This document shows, one piece after another, positions 5,967 to 8,563 of a stretch of DNA of 8,563 nucleotides (the first letter of the stretch is position 1; each line of letters opens with the position of its first letter). The translations under genes and the position numbers were made by a program. The stretch spans positions 1 through 8,563 of the forward strand of contig CAZFAT010000248.1 in the NCBI GenBank assembly GCA_964517075.1, written 5' to 3'. Source of the stretch: CAZFAT01 sp964517075. GTDB lineage: Bacteria; Acidobacteriota; Vicinamibacteria; Vicinamibacterales; SCN-69-37. The notes under the pieces are model-generated. The model ran no database searches and was not told where the DNA came from. It saw nothing but the letters and a program-made list of their open reading frames with translations.

Positions 5967-7013
5967 ATGGGACCCAATTGGTCGCGCCGGTCGTGGCTCC
6001 AGCTCGCGGGACTCAGTTCGCTGACAGGGACGGCCCTCTTTGGCAGCCGGCGACTCCGCGGTCAGGCCGGCCACCTGAGCAGCCACCCGGTCACCGCGCA
6101 CAACGGTCACGCGATGGGCCCGGTCGGCCGCGTCGACACGAACCGATTCAATCCCGCCAGGTTCCTGAGAGCCTGGAACTTCTCCGACCTGCCGGCGGCC
6201 GAACGATCGCGGTTCTACCGCGAGACGCCCCGACCCGACGGATCGCTCCTGCGCGAGTACGAGATCGTCGCGGTCGATCGGGAGATCGAGATCGCGCCCG
6301 GCGTGTACTTTCCCGCCTGGACCTACAACGGCCAGGTCCCGGGCCCGACGCTGCGCGCCACCGAAGGCGACCGCCTGCGTGTGATCTTCGTCAACCAGGG
6401 TGCCCATCCGCACACGATTCACTTTCACGGCTGGCATTCGCCGGAGATGGACGGGTCGCTGCCGCAGCACCAGGTGGCGCCGGGTGCGCGGTTCGTGTAC
6501 GAGTTCGACGCTGAGCCGTTCGGTCTGCACCTCTATCACTGCCATGCGGCGCCGCTGAAGCGCCACATCCACAAGGGTCTCTACGGGACGTTCATCATCG
6601 ATCCGCGGACGCCGCGCCCGCCGGCCGACGAGCTCATCATGGTGATGAACGCCTTCGACACGAACTTCGATCTCGACAACGAGGTGTACGCCGTCAACAC
6701 GGTCGGGCACTTCCACATGTACGAGCCGATTCGCGTCGCGGTGGGCTCGCTCGTGCGCATCTACCTCGTCAACGTGACCGAGTTCGATCTGGTGAACAGC
6801 CTGCACCTGCACGGCATGTTCTTCCACGTCAACCGCACGGGCACCAGCACCACATCCACCGAGATCACCGACACGCTGATGCTCTGCCAGGGCGAGCGCG
6901 CGATTCTCGAGACGACCTTCCGTTATCCCGGCGACTTCATGTTCCACGCGCACCAGAGCGAGTTCGCGGAGCTGGGCTGGATGGGCCTGTTCCGGGCCGA
7001 GGCGCGCGCATGA
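5967..7013 (+). CDS. Tat-exported two-domain multicopper oxidase (type 1 copper in domain 1)
   Basis: This is a 348-residue periplasmic copper oxidase. The signal SRRSWLQLAG (6-15) is a twin-arginine motif, and a His-containing stretch (36-54) follows. The two cupredoxin domains cover about 100-212 and 222-344. All four His-x-His pairs of a trinuclear copper site are present: His152/154, His191/193, His280/282 and His327/329. Type 1 ligands exist only in domain 1: His149, Cys192, His200 and, at the axial position, Leu205 instead of Met. In domain 2 the matching places are Asn277 and Ala328. This pattern is the 'type C' two-domain class, related to copper nitrite reductase but with an oxygen-reducing cluster. 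Family members oxidise phenols, Cu(I), Fe(II) or Mn(II); the substrate here is not visible. The ATG has no Shine-Dalgarno sequence and a very short predicted leader. Its stop overlaps the ZIP start by ATGA, so the two are probably translationally coupled. Confidence 0.9.
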   Translation: MGPNWSRRSWLQLAGLSSLTGTALFGSRRLRGQAGHLSSHPVTAHNGHAMGPVGRVDTNRFNPARFLRAWNFSDLPAAERSRFYRETPRPDGSLLREYEIVAVDREIEIAPGVYFPAWTYNGQVPGPTLRATEGDRLRVIFVNQGAHPHTIHFHGWHSPEMDGSLPQHQVAPGARFVYEFDAEPFGLHLYHCHAAPLKRHIHKGLYGTFIIDPRTPRPPADELIMVMNAFDTNFDLDNEVYAVNTVGHFHMYEPIRVAVGSLVRIYLVNVTEFDLVNSLHLHGMFFHVNRTGTSTTSTEITDTLMLCQGERAILETTFRYPGDFMFHAHQSEFAELGWMGLFRAEARA

Positions 7014-8218
7014 CCGCGCACGACGCGTCCCGCGCCAGTGCACCCGGGCGGCCGCTCCTCTGGGCGATTGGGCTCCTGCCGATCGTGCTGCTGGGCCTGC
7101 TGCTCTTTCTCATCGTGCGGTCGGAGCCGGGCGAATCGCTGCGCGGCGAGGGCCATCCGCCCGTCGAGCGGCTGACCTTTCAGCGCGTGGATCTCGGCCC
7201 GGACGGCTTCACCATCACGGTTTTCAACGACGGCCCCGATCCGGTCACTATCGCGCAGGTCATCGTCGACGACGCGTACTGGGCGTACGAGGCGACGGCG
7301 GGCACGCGTCTCTCCCACCTCGGCCGGACGACGCTGAAAGTGCCGTACCCCTGGGTCGAAGGCGAGACGCACGCCGTGCGGCTGATCACCTCGACCGGCG
7401 TGACGTTCGATCACGAGATCGCCGTCGCGGTCTCGACGCCTGAAGCCGACGGTGGCACGCTGCTGACCTTCACCCTGATTGGCGTGTATGTCGGCATGCT
7501 GCCGGTCGCGATCGGACTGCTCTGGTTCCCCCTCGTGCGCCGGCTGGGGGCGCGCGGCCTCGATTTCCTGCTGGCCCTGACGATCGGGCTGCTGCTCTTC
7601 CTGCTGGCGGACGCGAGCCACGAGGGGCTGGAGTCGGCGCTGGCCATCCCCGCGTCCTATCAGGGCGTGGCGCTCTTCCTCTTTGGCGCCGCGATGGCGT
7701 ATCTCGCGCTCGAGGCGCTGGGGCGCTGGCTGCAGGGGCGCGGGCGCACGGCGGAGGCCGATCGCAGCTGGGTGCTCGCGCTGCTCGTGGCCGTGGGCAT
7801 CGGTCTGCACAACTTCAGCGAGGGCCTCGCGATCGGCGCCGCGTTCGTCCTCGGCGAGGCCGCGCTCGGCACGCTGCTCATTGTCGGCTTCACGCTGCAC
7901 AACACGACCGAAGGGCTGGCGATCGTGGCGCCGCTCGCGCGGTCGCGGCCGACGATCCGGCGTCTCGTCGCGCTCGGGCTCATCGGCGGCGTGCCGACGA
8001 TTGCGGGCGCGTGGATGGGCGGGTTCGTGTACTCGCCGGTGCTGTCGGTGCTGTTCCTGGCGATTGGCGCGGGTGCCATCGCCCAGGTGGTCGCACAGAT
8101 TGGGCGGCAGATGGCCGGCGATCTACCGCTCGGCCGCTACCTGGCCACGGCGCCGGTGCTGGCCGGACTCTTCGCCGGATTCGCTGTCATGTACGCGACC
8201 GGCATGCTGGTGGGATGA
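7010..8218 (+). CDS. ZIP family metal permease with N-terminal periplasmic beta domain
   Basis: The product is a 402-residue inner-membrane transporter that should bring divalent metal (Zn, Fe or Mn type) into the cytoplasm. The ZIP core occupies about 149-402 with eight predicted membrane segments. The two metal-site helices are clear: HNFSEGLA (267-274) and HNTTEGLA (297-304), each with the His-Asn-x-x-Glu-Gly pattern. DASHEG (201-206) lies near the end of an earlier helix. The long His-rich cytoplasmic loop of many ZIPs is absent. Unusually, a membrane helix (about 17-36) and a roughly 100-residue beta-rich segment (50-145) precede the core and should face the periplasm, where the oxidase resides. 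Ordinary bacterial ZIPs are roughly 250-310 residues. GAGG lies 7 nt before the ATG, which overlaps the oxidase stop. Metal specificity cannot be read from the sequence; the MntR-like regulator hints at Mn or Fe. Confidence 0.9.
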   Translation: MTAHDASRASAPGRPLLWAIGLLPIVLLGLLLFLIVRSEPGESLRGEGHPPVERLTFQRVDLGPDGFTITVFNDGPDPVTIAQVIVDDAYWAYEATAGTRLSHLGRTTLKVPYPWVEGETHAVRLITSTGVTFDHEIAVAVSTPEADGGTLLTFTLIGVYVGMLPVAIGLLWFPLVRRLGARGLDFLLALTIGLLLFLLADASHEGLESALAIPASYQGVALFLFGAAMAYLALEALGRWLQGRGRTAEADRSWVLALLVAVGIGLHNFSEGLAIGAAFVLGEAALGTLLIVGFTLHNTTEGLAIVAPLARSRPTIRRLVALGLIGGVPTIAGAWMGGFVYSPVLSVLFLAIGAGAIAQVVAQIGRQMAGDLPLGRYLATAPVLAGLFAGFAVMYATGMLVG

Positions 8219-8220
8219 CC

Positions 8221-8563
8221 ATGCACACAACGACGGTTCGCCCGGTGCGCCGGACCTGGCGCTTCCTCGTGGGCATCACGGCGGTGCTGATCGTGGGCCT
8301 CGTGGCGCTGCCGTCGCTCGTCGCGGACCCGGCGACGCCGGCGCGCGAGATCGTGCTCACCGCGCGCAGTATGGCGTTCTACCTCGACGGGAACCCGACG
8401 CCGAATCCGACCCTGACGCTCAAGGCCGGCGAGCAGGTCACGATTGTGCTTCGCAGCGAGGACACCGGGATCACGCACGACTTCGCGGTGAAGTCCTGGA
8501 AGGTGGCGACGGATTTCCTCTCCGGCAGGGGCGCCGTGTCCGTCAGCTTCCGCGTGCCCGAGA
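8221..8563 (+). CDS. Membrane-anchored cupredoxin (3' end cut by window edge)
   Basis: At least 114 residues are visible and the frame is still open at the right edge. A basic N-terminus (RPVRRTWR) is followed by one hydrophobic anchor (about residues 15-36 from this start). A beta-rich domain of the plastocyanin/COX2-like type then begins: REIVLTA, a LKAGEQVTIVLRSED stretch typical of cupredoxin strands, and ITHDF, whose His is the likely first copper ligand. The Cys-His-Met ligand loop would lie past the edge, so copper binding is not confirmed. ATG 8221 is chosen because GGTGG (8209-8213) sits 7 nt upstream. ATG 8215, which overlaps the ZIP stop by ATGA and adds two residues, is the alternative. 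As the third gene of the operon it may pass electrons to the oxidase or deliver copper to it. Confidence 0.8.
   Translation, partial: MHTTTVRPVRRTWRFLVGITAVLIVGLVALPSLVADPATPAREIVLTARSMAFYLDGNPTPNPTLTLKAGEQVTIVLRSEDTGITHDFAVKSWKVATDFLSGRGAVSVSFRVPE

Noticed and set aside
5879..5977. N-terminal extension of the regulator to ATG 5977
   Set aside because: The 33 added codons cover the promoter region and overlap the oxidase start. ATG 5878 has a good GGAG site, and DtxR proteins normally begin a few residues before the ENYLKAIY helix.
5967..7013. Copper nitrite reductase (NirK) identity for the two-domain oxidase
   Set aside because: NirK has one type 2 copper with an Asp in place of one of the paired His. 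Here all four His-x-His pairs of a trinuclear site are present.
5892..7043. Long minus-strand open frame (383 codons) opposite the multicopper oxidase
   Set aside because: Its translation is rich in Arg, Val, Asp and His with no domain pattern, and it mirrors codon bias of the oxidase, which has full copper motifs.
6923..7900. Minus-strand open frame (325 codons) opposite the ZIP gene
   Set aside because: Highly charged Gln/Arg/Glu-rich sequence without hydrophobic core or motifs; the plus strand encodes a recognisable ZIP transporter.
1..8563. CRISPR arrays, tRNA or rRNA genes, insertion sequences, attachment sites
   Set aside because: No regularly spaced direct repeats, no tRNA-like cloverleaf, no transposase or terminal inverted repeats were seen on reading the window.

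Overview
The window is about 8.6 kb of GC-rich, tightly packed bacterial DNA. It contains six protein-coding genes plus one cut off by the right edge. Several traits suggest a Gram-negative, soil-type bacterium, most likely an Acidobacteriota (Vicinamibacteria-like). These are a Gly/Ala/Pro-rich linker behind a signal peptide, a secreted PQQ-type sugar dehydrogenase, a Tat-exported Gfo/Idh/MocA oxidoreductase, and an outer-membrane beta-barrel domain. This placement is inferred from gene style; no marker gene is present.

Left part (1-4435), carbohydrate and envelope genes. A secreted PQQ-dependent sugar dehydrogenase-like beta-propeller (7-1245, +) converges with a polytopic GT39-type glycosyltransferase (1257-2765, -), 11 bp apart. 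A Tat-targeted Gfo/Idh/MocA oxidoreductase (2800-4344, +) is transcribed divergently from the glycosyltransferase. It is followed by a strong hairpin terminator (4384-4421).

Right part (4436-8563), a metal-homeostasis locus. On the minus strand, one uninterrupted frame of 480 codons (4436-5878) encodes a complete DtxR/MntR-type metalloregulator: winged helix, metal-binding dimerisation domain and FeoA/SH3-like domain. This is joined directly to a signal-peptide-like hydrophobic segment and an outer-membrane beta-barrel of the 'transporter' type. An 88-bp, locally AT-rich region with overlapping divergent promoter-like elements and a perfect palindrome separates it from a plus-strand operon. 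The operon comprises a Tat-exported two-domain multicopper oxidase (5967-7013), a ZIP metal permease with an extra N-terminal membrane anchor and a beta-rich periplasmic domain (7010-8218), and a membrane-anchored cupredoxin (8221 to beyond the edge). The oxidase and permease genes overlap by ATGA, and the permease and cupredoxin genes abut.

Taken together, the right part reads as a candidate metal-uptake system: outer-membrane channel, periplasmic copper oxidase and cupredoxin, inner-membrane ZIP permease, and a metal-sensing repressor. It resembles in logic the fungal ferroxidase plus permease iron uptake, but uses a ZIP permease. The most unusual point is that the cytoplasmic repressor and the outer-membrane barrel share one reading frame. 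Either the locus produces two proteins through an internal start, or it makes a genuinely chimeric product.
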